DNA of 64,000 nucleotides from Dipylidium caninum (taxonomy: Eukaryota > Platyhelminthes > Cestoda > Cyclophyllidea > Dipylidiidae), in the NCBI GenBank assembly GCA_017562135.1, contig QEYB01001046.1:124001-188000 (forward strand), written 5' to 3'. This document shows, one piece after another, positions 39,021 to 50,128 of the stretch. The first letter of the stretch is position 1, and each line of letters opens with the position of its first letter. Below the pieces are notes generated by a model. That model ran no database searches and was not told where the DNA came from. It saw nothing but the letters and a program-made list of their open reading frames with translations. The translations under genes and the position numbers were made by a program.

Positions 39021-40028
39021 CCAACTTCTAGCGGGAGTTGAGGTGGGAGACTGCAACACGGCGTGGCGTGCGAACTTCCCACTTTCGATACTTCGATGGC
39101 CTGAGGCACGACACACTTCCCACGCTTATTTCCGTCCTCACAGTCGAGTACTTTAACAGGAGCGCGAGACAGTTACTCTTCCGCTTCTTCGTCTTCTTCT
39201 TCTTTCCGTGCGTTAAATAGAAAGTCCATAGGCTAATAAAACATTTCCTCTCCTCGACATCCCATTTGCCAACTCGAACATGACATGCGAGGGTAGTTTA
39301 AATGACAGCGAAATGCAAAAAAGAACGCGCTTATTTCATTTTTATTTGAGGTGGAAGGGAGCGAGTGAGGCTCCCCTTGTCAAGTAAAGGGCGTGACAGC
39401 CGAGGAAGGCACTTGAGGTGCTGCCCTGGGGAGTCGGCAGATGGCTGCGGTTGATTGGAGAAAAACTACCGACACTGAGTAGACCGTCGTTTTCTGGGGC
39501 AGGGAGGGTCAAGTCCTATCACGTCGCGGCATTTCCCCTCCACAGGCGGTGAGTTTTTGTGGTTTTTGCGACGAGGGCGTTTCAGCCCCGTCGACGCCGT
39601 AACACCACCGTCTCAGACTGCCAAGTGGGGACTTTCCGTCTAAACGGCAATGCCCGCCTTACTCCGGCGGGTTAGCAGTCTAACACCCACCTGACAGGTA
39701 GAATTTTGAGCTACTTAACATGGGGAAAGTTGGGAATATGCAATGGATGTGGCCACAATTTGTCAGTCAAGATGCCTCATCTGTTAAACAGCTCCAAACC
39801 ACGCAGGAGGTTTGGGCATTTCCACTGTGTCTTCGTGGGCAACGTGAGAGTTATGAGTTTGGGGGCGGAGGGGCTGAGGGGCTGAGGAGGGGGGCTCAAG
39901 TTGGTCCATCCGCCGGCGGTTTGAAGGAAATCGAAAGGGCACTTGGGCTTCAGTTGAGTAGTTGGCATGAAAGTGGATCTCAGCGCCCCTTGCGGGGAGG
40001 GAAGGAGATCTGGGCGATAGGGCGAGGG

Positions 40029-40053
40029 TGAGCGAGGGAGCGAGTGGGAGCTC
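40029..40053 (+). repeat. 25-base dispersed repeat, copy 1
   Basis: It starts tgagcgaggg and ends gtgggagctc. It matches 54486-54510 at 24 of 25 bases. Similarity does not extend into the flanks. Confidence 0.55.
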
Positions 40054-41243
40054 AGTCAGCCTCACTTCCTTGCGCGACCAATAAACTGCGAGGAGGATAA
40101 TATCTCCCTGCATTTTGTGTGTAGTCTTATGCCAAGGCATTGAAGCAAACTGAGTCCACAAGGCAAGCGGCGGACGGGGGGCGGTGGGCGGCGTGTTGCG
40201 AGACGAGGGGAACACCCGAGGCCCCGACAGACCCGAGCGGACGGTGTTAGAAACCGATTAACGTGGCGCATTCTCCAGGAGTTTGCAGTCCCCCACACTT
40301 CATTGCACACGCAAATCAACACGTTTGACCGTAAGAGTTGTCCCCGAACCTCCTCTCAGCCGGTGGGCACTCAACGTCCGCAGTGATAGCTCAGGTGGCC
40401 TCAAAGGGCGACTCTAACCAAATCTCGTCCGAACACCTCAAGAAGACCCGGTTGGCTTGAAAATAAATGATTCCCCCCACTGTTTGGTACGTAGGAATTG
40501 GAGAGAAGCGGCATCGTTAACGACCCATCTGGCGTCGTCCAGTCACGATTTACGAGCAAGGTGAGAGAGGCGAGGGCTTTTTTTGTGAAAAATGCCAGAC
40601 AGACTGCATAATTTGAAACGAACACGCCTGAAGAGTCCACTGAAGGTGACAGGGGGGGGGAGGAGAGCCTTACTGCCCCGCACAACTTAACCACCCTCGA
40701 GCGGTGGACACGAGGCCTCCAGGCGGGTTGACGGAGGATTGGAGGGCGCCGCCTTCCGTGAATAAAGTCGGTAGAAGTTCCGCCGACTTAACTTGCCGCC
40801 TTGAGCCGGCTGTTAGTCTCCAGTGGATGGCAGGGTGGAGAAAGCGAAGAAGAGCAAAGAAATGCGCTCACCGACTTAGTGCATTCCCAATTGCCTCTCG
40901 ACTGCAATTGGTCACCTCGTCTCCTTTCGCGTGCCAAACGAGGATAAACACTCGCCGTGAGGCTGTCAAGAGTCACTTGGACTCAGCAGCATCTCCACGC
41001 CTCCTCAACACAAGGCTAAAACTGTTGGTAGTCGTCACCCCAAAAGGGAACTTTTACTCGCCAGTTGGAGGGCCTTGCGCCCACACTGGGGAAGCTGTCG
41101 GTTCCACTTGTAACCGCGCGACCTTCGTCCTCACCGCTCCGAGGACGAGTCGCCCGAGTTGAAATACACCTGAGACTGGAAGAAATAAATCGGCAACCGG
41201 GCGAGAAGTCAAACTAATTGGTTATTTGCGTACTTTTCATGCG

Positions 41244-41291
41244 CGGGCGGGTAAAGGGGGGAGGAGCCGGGTGGGGGCGGGGGGGGGCGGG
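41244..41291 (+). other. G-quadruplex motif, plus strand
   Basis: Seven or more G runs of three to nine bases within 48 bases. Confidence 0.65.
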
Positions 41292-42822
41292 AAACAAAGC
41301 ATCTCATTAACAATACAGACCTTATGTCCGCGAGACAGACTTTAGGAAAAATAAATTTGAAAAACAGGTTTCCATGGTGGAGGAGGTTGGACAATACCAA
41401 CCCGAGCGCACCCAGGGGATGCATAATTAACGATTCACTTCATCACTTCGTTGCTCTGTCGCCTGTGTAACATAATCAAAATGTAATGAAATGACACGCA
41501 GTTAGTTGTGGCCTCTCTGGTTAGTTCGTTGAACGCCTGCTCGGTTGGATTAACAGACGGGAGTTTGTTGGCGGGAGCGGGGAGAGCCAGCGAGGCGGAC
41601 ACGACAGGCCGACCTGCCTTAAGTGGAGAAAGCGCCCCGAGTCTGCATTGGACGCGGACTTCCATAGTCCAAGCCCCACTACGTCTTCGTGAACAATTTC
41701 GGCGATTTTTGTGGTTTCTCTTCCGAAGGAGGACACATTCCCCGCTATTATTCGCCTCACCGCCTCGGAGAGGGGATACAAACGCCCTTACTCGTTCCTT
41801 GTACTTGGAAGAAGAGGCCCGGGGAGAGTTGAGAGCCTCTCCCCGTCTGAGGTGACAGACAAATAGTGAAACTAGGCCTCCGGAAGAGGAGATCGGAGGC
41901 TCGCTTCTTAATTAGATAATTTCACTTCTTCACCCTCATATCTTCAAGTCGGTAACACCCGGGACTGGGAATTTGAGTGATGGTGGCGCATTCGCCGATC
42001 CGAGACCTCAGTCCTATCGCATTCGGCTAAATTAGGCGATCCGGCACACCGCCAACGGGGAAAGGCCTCCTTTTCTGAGGTGAAGGAGACGAAGACACGT
42101 CAGTGTACAAGGCTTTTCGCTAATTTGACGAGACGGGAAGAGTCACTTTCTTGGACATATTTAATGAGCCACGGGGATATCTTAGAACCGGCCCCAGCGT
42201 CGGAAGGACCGGTGCCAAAGAGCTTCCAGGTCGGCGTTTAACTGGCTCAGCCAGGTGAGTTGGGGGGGAAGGGGAGGGGGAGAAAGAGGAAGCTCCGGCC
42301 GGAGGGTAGGTGGGCAAGAGTTCCCAGACGGGGTCATGTGGAGGTCGGGGAGTGAGCGCCGAGGGGAACAGCCCATGTCTTCCACAACGAGATCGCGGAA
42401 CTCCTCACTTCCCGACGAGGAAAACCCTTTCTCCCTGGCCACCTTTCTCGTACTGTGTCCCTCGACGGGACACTGCAGGAGGAGATGTCAATAGCTCCGG
42501 TGAGTCGGTGGACAAGAATGTGGCGTCGACAATCCTCTCTTCCACGAGGTCTGTTTGATTACTGTGACTCGGGACGCTTCATTAACACTTCTGATGGGTC
42601 TCACTACCAGTCCGACTTCGTCATCAGGCATGGACGGGAAATTCTCCTCTTCTGGAGACGGGACGATCCCCAGGTGTGTCCTCACGAATCCTTTCACAAT
42701 GTTCACCGGTGCCTTTGATGGTGAGCGCTTCAAATGACAGTGGCCCGCAGTTGCGTTTCAGAAGGTAGTGGAAACTAATCCAACACACCGCAGGTCAGGA
42801 GGCGTGACATGCCTCTGGAGGC

Positions 42823-42868
42823 GAAGGAGGAGGAGGAGGAGGAGGAGGAGAAGAGGAGGGGGAGGAGG
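42823..42868 (+). repeat. (GGA)n homopurine tract upstream of the oxidase gene
   Basis: 46 uninterrupted purines, mostly GGA, about 460 bases before the candidate start codon of the oxidase. Confidence 0.9.
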
Positions 42869-43328
42869 CGTGGACTGCGTCTACTTCCGTGAAAGGAAAT
42901 GGTCCGCGAATTCCACACGATCCTCCTCCTCATCCATATGCGGTTAGTGTTGCCGCCAGAAGACCGTAGACTTTCCTCCGCACGGCGACGAGCGAGGCGG
43001 CCCTCATGAGAGCGATTGCAACTCACTAAGCCTGTTATATGGCCAAAAATGGACGCGAAAATGCGCAGAAGAGTGCTGCCTCAACAGAGAGTTGAGCTGG
43101 AAGGTTGTCAGTAGCCCAAAGAATGAGTTGGACGAGACAAAACTCCTAATCTGTCTGTGTTAATGCGTTAGATGTGGGAACAGAGGCGCCACCAGTCGCC
43201 AGGAGGGCGCGGTTCCCCGGGAAGTGTTGTTTGGATTCAGTGGACGCCAACGTCCAATCAATAGACATGCGACCACGCGGTCCTCCGAGCTTGAAGCATG
43301 CGGGACCCTCGTCGGCAGTGGCGAGAGC

Positions 43329-44030
43329 ATGAACGAGGTCGACGTGAATCAGCCCTTCGATCTCCTCCTCGTGGAGCGCTTAGCAACAGAGCTTCAGTTG
43401 CGCATTGGGACGCTGCCTCGTGTTGAAGTCTACTGCCTCCATGTGGAAGCCTACCCCGGCGACGTGTTACAATGCTTGAGGGTGCAACCGCGCTCCTTCG
43501 CAGAGATCTCCCGCACCGTCCGTGCCGCAAAGACAATGAAATTGTCAGTGCGAGGCATGGGTCAGGCGTCGGGTAGTGAGAAGGTCCTCTATGCCGACCG
43601 TTACACCGTCATCGTTGACTGCTGCCACCTCAACGACGAGCCGAGGATGGAATTGGTGACCATCCATCGTGACGGGGATAATAAGACCACACCAGGGCTG
43701 AGAGTCCTTGCCGGTGTCACCATTGACGAGCTCGTGAATTTCATGATTGACAGGTCTGTGGAACTCTACCAGTCGCCGGACATGATCCCCGGGATTGGGA
43801 CAATTGTGGGGAACATTTTGACTGCCAGTCCGGGGGTCTACGCCCCGGTGTCGGGCGCTCTGGGCGGCTGCTTGGCCGACGAAGTGATCACCATGCGGGT
43901 GGTGGATTCAAACGGGAATCTGGTCGAGTATTCCGACCCGCACAAGTTGGAGCAGTACTGCGCGCATCTCGGACTGCTCGGCGTGGTGTACGACGTGGTC
44001 CTGCGCTACAGGGAAATGTCATCCTCCCTG
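43329..44030 (+). CDS. FAD-linked oxidase (gulonolactone oxidase-like), exon 1: FAD-binding domain
   Basis: This exon encodes residues 1-234, the FAD-binding PCMH domain. The order is a lead-in (about 35-55), RSFAEISRTVRAAK (55-68, matching the family's P-x-S-x-x-E-I segment), the pyrophosphate loop GMGQASGSEK (76-85), AGVTIDEL (128-135), a Gly-rich segment IPGIGTIVGN (153-162) and HLGLLGVVYDVVLRY (213-227). In rat GULO the loop reads GGGHS and its His carries FAD covalently. Here Gln79 takes that place, so any flavin would be bound non-covalently. The first in-frame ATG (43329) has A at -3. The frame stays open upstream with no ATG, and gtttggattcag at 43228-43239 could be an acceptor, so an additional 5' exon is possible. 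The domain ends on donor gtaagg. Substrate is not known. Cholesterol-pathway DHCR24 shares the FAD fold but fits worse. Confidence 0.85.
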
Positions 44031-46381
44031 GTAAGGAAGCCCCGCCTAAGTTCTCTTCCGCTGACGCCATGGCTTGCAAGAACTTGTTGACTGTTCCCAC
44101 CCCGATGATTGCCGAGGTGGCAGTTGGGTAAGAACGAACGGTTCCCAAGGAGGTGCCTCGTTACTCTGGACCTCGTCAAGTGAATGTCCTGGGAGCCAGG
44201 ATTTGCTCAAAGTGGGTTTCTCCATGACAGCAACCCGCCTCTTGGAGCTCCATGGCTCTCGCTGAGACGACGGGCGGGTCTACTAGTAGCATTCCCGCTT
44301 CCGTGGAATGCGGATTTGGACGTCGACTTGGACGGAGCCATCAAAAATTGGTCGGAGGAGAAGCAATCGAGTGGGAATCTGCGGTTGGCACTTGAATCAC
44401 ACGTGCGAGCCATTTCCCAGACGAGGGAGAGGAGGAGAACAAAGTCCTACATCAGAGCGGATGCCAGCACATATGAGGCGGACTCCTCGTTTTCCTGAAT
44501 AATTCAACTGAGAAGACACAAAAACTTGCGGCACACGCACACACAAACAGAGACACTCCCACAAAAAATCTGTTTTGACCAAGGTAGGAGGCTCTCTGCA
44601 CCCCGATTTCATTAATTGGCATCAGCTCAACCGCCGCTCTGATGTCAGATTGTGTTTTCCGCCCCGCCTGAGAAATCGCTTGCACATGTGAATCAACAGC
44701 CAACCGTCGATCCCCACTAATTCTGTTTACCTGCGCACCGACACCGTCTGGCAAGAGGCAAAAAGCCGTTCAGAGGCAGAAAAAAGGTGGACTTTCAATT
44801 ACACCGGAGGGAAAGCAGAGTTCTGCGGTGGCAGTTAACACGTCGCACACACGGTGGAGTGAGAGTGGGGAAACCTTTCCCCCCTCAACTTTGTGTAATG
44901 CTCGCGTCGGCATGGATTCTGCCACCGACTGGGTGGCCTGTGGCTTCGTTTAGCAGGTCTTCTCAGGAAATTACTTCATTTCGGCAATTTTCTGCCCAAT
45001 TGAGTCTGCTAACCATGCTAGCGCAGTGGTCCACAGTCTCCTCTGTTGACATAACTACAATTTATCAAAGTTTTCGCTAGCCAAGACACCCGGTGGCAGT
45101 CGCTTGGGCCAATGAAGGTGTCAGTGGGTTGGCGAATTGCCTCAGATCAACCCAGTACGCCCGACTAGTCCGCAGTTATGCCCCTTCTCCGCCGCCTCCG
45201 CCTCCAAACTGTTACAGCAGGGAAGAACGCTGTTTTCTGTCTCGTAGGCAGTTGGCAATAAATGCCGGAGAGATGCCGAGGGGCGGAAGGCGAGAGGCGG
45301 GAGACGAGGGAGGGGCGCGGGAAGAGAGATTTAGATCTGGAAGACTTCATCAATTATTAAATCCCCTTCATCCGTTAGAGTTGGTTTTATGGCGGGGGGT
45401 TTATCCCCACCAGACCGCCTCGGCAACACCCCTCAGGGCGGCGATTTGCGCATCCTCCCCTCTGCTCTGCCAGTGGGGACATTAGGCCAGCCAGCCAGCC
45501 AGCCAGCCAGCGTCTTCCCTCTGCTCCACTCTGCCTTAATCCCTCTTCCACCCTCGAGCCATCGGCTCAGGGCGCAGCGCTCGCCTTCTCCCTCGGGCGC
45601 AACAAAGACGGTTCGGAGCCAAGGACAAGGATTTCTACGCCGAGACGTAATTTTGAGCTGCCACCTTGATGGAGTGCGGAGGCGCTTCACATCGGCTGTT
45701 CTCGGGGTCCACGTGACTCCTTCTAGCTAAGGGACTGTTTTTTTAGGACGAGGAAAAATTTTTGTCCCTCCGTGTACGCTGTAGTGAACACTTAGATTGT
45801 AAACAACTGTGCCTGCCCAACCGGCTGGATAAGCATCGGAGAGAAGCAATTTGTGCACGCGCAAATGGACTTGAGGACACCGAGACGGCCTGGGTTCTTC
45901 AGCGGTATGAAATTATGACCTTGACCACCAACTCCGAGTTGGAAGGGAGTTCATAAATGCCATCACACGGTTTTGGTAAATCACCTCTCCCCCAAAACAG
46001 GAACCACCATCCGCCTGCGTTAACGTTTCTCTATTTTTTTTGGGAGCCATAAGGTCGGCGGTGTTGTCCTCTCACTTCGGCCGGAAATGAGCATCTGAGG
46101 GTCAGTGGTACGCCGCTGAAACCATTTGGCTGCCGTGGGGGAGAACGCCATCGTTCAGAGGCTGTCCTAAGTGAATAGACGCCAGCGAAGAAGGGGACGA
46201 CGCGACGACCAGCCCTTGAAATAAAAATTGCCGGGGAGACGATAATTGCCCTGATTCCACCACCATCGGTGAGGCGATGATGTTGAGCGGGGCGAAAGGC
46301 GGCGAGCGAAGGGGTGAGGGGGTAGAGGGATGGCTGCCCTGTGGCTACGCGATGTGGCCGACGCTAATTGGCACTTTGTAG
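44031..46381 (+). other. Intron 1 of the FAD-linked oxidase gene
   Basis: This 2351-base GT-AG intron carries short CA-rich and CCG-rich tracts and a (CCAG)n tetranucleotide repeat at 45486-45511. Short open frames on both strands have no recognisable domain. Confidence 0.7.
45486..45511. repeat. (CCAG)n tetranucleotide repeat
   Basis: Six gcca/ccag units in oxidase intron 1. Confidence 0.9.
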
Positions 46382-46849
46382 GTGGAATACGAGTTCAAAA
46401 CCTGGTGTGAGACCATAACCACAGAGTCAATCAAGTATTCCTTCCGCACTAACGATCTCACCGAGATTATCTACGTGCCGTACAACCACTTGAGGGAAGA
46501 GCAACATCTCCGCCACGACTGGGTGCCTTTCCAAGATGAAGTGATTATCAGATCGGCTAAACGTCTGCCCCTCGTCTACGCAGAGGATTTGGACAGCGCG
46601 CCTCGTCACCTCTTCCACATAATTGACCCCTTCACGGGCCCCGATCAACGCGAAATCGTCTCCCGACCCGAGGAGGGTCCTCACCTCCTCGGTCGGGCGT
46701 ATCGGGTGCTGAAGCCCAAACTGCGCAACGCCAGTCTCGAGTCCCAGTTCACGCCGTGGTCCATGACCTGCCTCGCACCGCCGCCATCGCCTCTGCGTAT
46801 GATACGCTTCGCCGTCGAAACCAGCTGCACGTTGGACCCGTTCTTCAGG
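46382..46849 (+). CDS. FAD-linked oxidase, exon 2
   Basis: This exon encodes residues 235-390, starting VEYEFKTW right after acceptor tttgtag and ending in CTLDPFFR before donor gtgagt. It is the variable substrate-side region between the FAD domain and the C-terminal ALO domain. It has little recognisable motif content but contains a Pro-rich, Trp-containing stretch (WVPFQDE, FTPWSM). GTG is simply the first codon of the exon, not a start. The frame is open throughout and its phase matches both neighbours. Confidence 0.82.
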
Positions 46850-49810
46850 GTGAGTTGACCGCCTCGAGAGAGGTTTTCTTCTCAACTACAGCCGTTATTC
46901 AAAATTTTGCGTGAATACGCCTTAGCGATGATGGTTAGGCGAGCTAAAACCTCGAAGCGGCGGCTTTTTGAGGCGGAAAAATACAATTAGGGTCAGTTAT
47001 TGCAGTAACAAAGGGAAATGCCGGACACTTTGCTATCTGATGACACTGTTGCAGATCCTATTTCCTGTGAACTTCTCCTCCTCTCCTCATAAAGCCATCT
47101 CCGATGCATATTCGCCGGGGCAAATGCGACATCCCGCTGTCTCGGAGGCGAGAAGACCGACTTTCGGGCTTTCAGGATGTCGGTGTAGAGGTAGCGGCTC
47201 TGTCCTGAGAGGTTTTTAAGCTACCGACCACTGCGCAAAGCCGTAACGTCGGGAAATCCGAAGGCGAGGGTGACAGTTGCGTCTCAGCGCAATTTTCGGC
47301 CGGTTTAAGGGCGCCTCCGGGTAAAATGAACACCCGGTTTTACGTTCCTACGTCAGATTTCACCAACGGGCCCTGACGGTGCAGCCGATAAAAAGATATA
47401 CAAGTGGAGAAAGCGAGGAAAGGTGAAAAGTGTAAATGGCAGAATATACGTTGCCGTCAAAGTGGTCCCCGGAGGGAAATGATGACTGCCTGCGTAAGCT
47501 GACTTTTCCTGCGGGAGCCACAAAATACCGTTGTGGGAGCCGAGTTTCCTCCCTCAACGGTATTTCCACAGAGGAGGCTGCCGCAGAGTAAATCTTCCGC
47601 GATCTCGGTGAAATTCGTCTTGTCTCCGCTCTGATGTGCTCAATCGGCCCGAACAATGCCCGGTTTTTAGGACTAGGCGCGTGCTTTTTGAAATACTACT
47701 GAAAAAGACTCGTCTCATGCCATCGTGGAGGCGCAAACGTTTGTTGGTGACGCTGAAAAGGCAGCATTGCCATCCACTGAGGGCGATGCCCTTTCCGACC
47801 AGGCGCTCGTGATGGTGCTGACGGGACGGCGGACGAAACTCGCTCTCATCCGCCGTCGGTGTGTCCACTTGGCTGTCATAAAAAAGACGGCAGATACGAA
47901 CATGGCACCGAGATAGAGAAAAATTCGTTCCTAGCCAAGCAGGGGGCGTTCTCCTCTCTCTGCCAGTCACTTATTCACCTTAATTTACTGACAAGCCGTT
48001 GTCACATCCGACAGTAACATCTCGGTGGATGTGACAGATCTGGTTGCCTCGCGCAGTGATCTCAAGTGAAAATTCCTCGTGCCAGACAAAGTTCATAGGC
48101 GACCAGACCGCCTTTCACCCTCACTGCTTTTCCCCTCGGGCGCCAACGCGTTCACCCGCCTTGTCCCTCGACTCATCACATTTGTTTTGAGTTGACATTG
48201 ACAAGTCGAGTTGCACGGGGTGACGATGAAGATTTTGTCATTCGCTAGTCAGCAGTCATGGCAACACTCGGACGAAAATCGAGCTGACGGTGGAGGAAAA
48301 ACCGGGAGTCCTGTGCGTCCACCGTCTTCACTTTGTGTTTCTAGCGTATATCTTCGAGTAAAAAGTTACTCCATCACACGTGTGTGACGGAGATTTGCCT
48401 GAATATTTGCCCTTCTGCGCTGAATGTTCTTCGCCCCGCGGGTCGCGTACTATCAGCGCCCACGTCCACCGGACTGAGTGGACCCAGTAGCAGCCCGAAT
48501 GTGTCCGCGCACGCAGCCACAGACCGCAAAGGCGAACGCGGCCGGTGCCAGCAGTAGAACTCCTTCGTCTACTGCTCAACTCCTCGCAGCCGGCCCAGCA
48601 GATTTCCGCGAAGAAGAGGGCGCACGAGGCCTGCCACTGGACACCTACGAGTTGGCTTCGCTCCGTCGACAACGGCTGTGTGGAATGTGCGTTAGGCGCG
48701 GTGGATTAGAAGGCTTTGATGGGCGAACTCGTGCCACTGACGCTGTCCTAGACGCGTCTTCGTAGAGGTGGGAACCATTGCGCCCTGATGGATGCAGTCG
48801 GGGCCTCGGGAGAGGCGAGATTTCGGTTCCACTGCTTGACTTACCTGCAACAAGCAGGCGAGGGCGTCGACGTGTCCGTCCACTTCCTCTCGCCCCCAGC
48901 ACCCGCATCCCTCATGCCCGTTTTGCCAGGTGTTTTGGCAAAATTTCCCCTCTTCGAGACTGTCTCCTGCCTGTTGCACCGCAACAGTGCCAACGGGAAT
49001 GCGGTGCCGGCCACTTTGTAGGGCTTAGACCGGAGTGTGGTGGCAGCGAACAATCTCTCAAAGGCGTTTACTTTCACCAAATGCATAAACCGCCCTAACG
49101 TCGCATGTAGAGAACGGATGAAATGCAAAAGTCGCCACATGAAGCTGAGGGTGATAGCATTCGACTGAGTGTATTTAACCCATCCGTAAAATATGGAGTG
49201 AAGGTCACAGGAAAGACGGCTGACTGCATTGTCACGTGGGCAGTAGTTGTCAAGTCGAAACGTTGGGTGAGACGCAGCGGCAGCTGCTTCCCTCGGAGCT
49301 TCGGGCCTCTCGCCCCTTGTCGACCGCCGTCCACGCGTAAGAGACAGCGCTGCTCCCCTCGGAAAGCGAATTTGCTGGAATCACCTCCGAGTAAATCGAG
49401 GTCCCATACTCATAGGCGACTTTCGCCTGACGATGTACGCAGGTCCTGTCTACGCTGCCGCATCGGGACCTGAGAGCAGACGTGGTCAGGCTCCTCACCT
49501 ACGTGTTTGTCTCCTGTTTAAAGTCCATTACTGGGCTAATCGGTGGGCGAGGGAGAGGAAGGAAGGCACGAGGAGTGAATGGTGAGGGCGGAGATGCAGA
49601 CAATGGAATGAACATGCCCCCCTAGAGTCCTTTTCAACCAACAATCGCATTATTTGCTAAAAGTACTGGTTGACAAAGTTTGGCGGCCGATCACGAGGTC
49701 GTGATTGGAGGCTCGACGATGGGGACTGCGGAAAGTAGTAAAAAGAGGGGATTTTGGTCTGAGTGGAGGAGAGCATTTGGGATAAGTAATAAACGTTTGG
49801 CTTTTTTCAG
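46850..49810 (+). other. Intron 2 of the FAD-linked oxidase gene
   Basis: This 2961-base GT-AG intron holds a strong hairpin at 47523-47565 and a CACACGTGTG palindrome at 48375-48384. GC-rich open frames at 48.5-49.1 kb and 49.1-49.5 kb are not recognisable as protein. Confidence 0.7.
47523..47565. repeat. Near-perfect hairpin in oxidase intron 2
   Basis: The 17-base arms (aaataccgttgtgggag and ctccctcaacggtattt) pair at 16 of 17 positions around a 9-base loop. Confidence 0.8.
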
Positions 49811-50128
49811 TTCATACGAACGATGCTGGAAGCCCTCATGTACATGGTGCGAAACGAGGAGGGCGAAGAAGCCCGCTACGGACTGAACTTGGTTGTGCGT
49901 GTCAACTTCACCGGGGCCAATCGGAGCGCGAAGATACTGGGGACAGGATCGCTGAATCCCACCGAGGAGGCGGGACGTCGACTCCTCGCGCACATCACCT
50001 TGACCCACCTTGTCCGACCCTGTAACTCCGAGGATTGGTGCGACCTCGCTCGTCGTTTCACCAATTTCACCTTCACCTTCATCCCTCGTGCAACACTCCA
50101 CTGGAAATCCGAGTGGCATACTCTCGAG
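49811..50128 (+). CDS. FAD-linked oxidase, exon 3: ALO-type C-terminal domain
   Basis: This exon encodes residues 391-496 after acceptor cttttttcag. FIRTMLEALMYMV continues the helix that ends exon 2 (DPFF-R). The end of the exon reads IPRATLHWKSEWHTLE, which matches the family's conserved RPHWxK segment near the active site (His487-Trp488), although the Pro before His is replaced by Leu. Donor gtaagg follows codon GAG at phase 0. Confidence 0.84.

Larger units (their letters stand above)
33401..43328. other. Region between the FAAH-like gene and the oxidase gene
   Basis: Up to about 36.3 kb it is strongly AT-rich with an AATAC repeat; after that it returns to GC-rich DNA with GGA repeats and a G-quadruplex motif. 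Weak frames such as 34986-35228 (minus) and 36428-36802 (plus) are not recognisable as genes. The promoters of the two divergently oriented genes must lie in or near its ends. Confidence 0.5.

Noticed and set aside
43258..43536. Minus-strand frame across oxidase exon 1
   Set aside because: Antisense shadow of the real exon.
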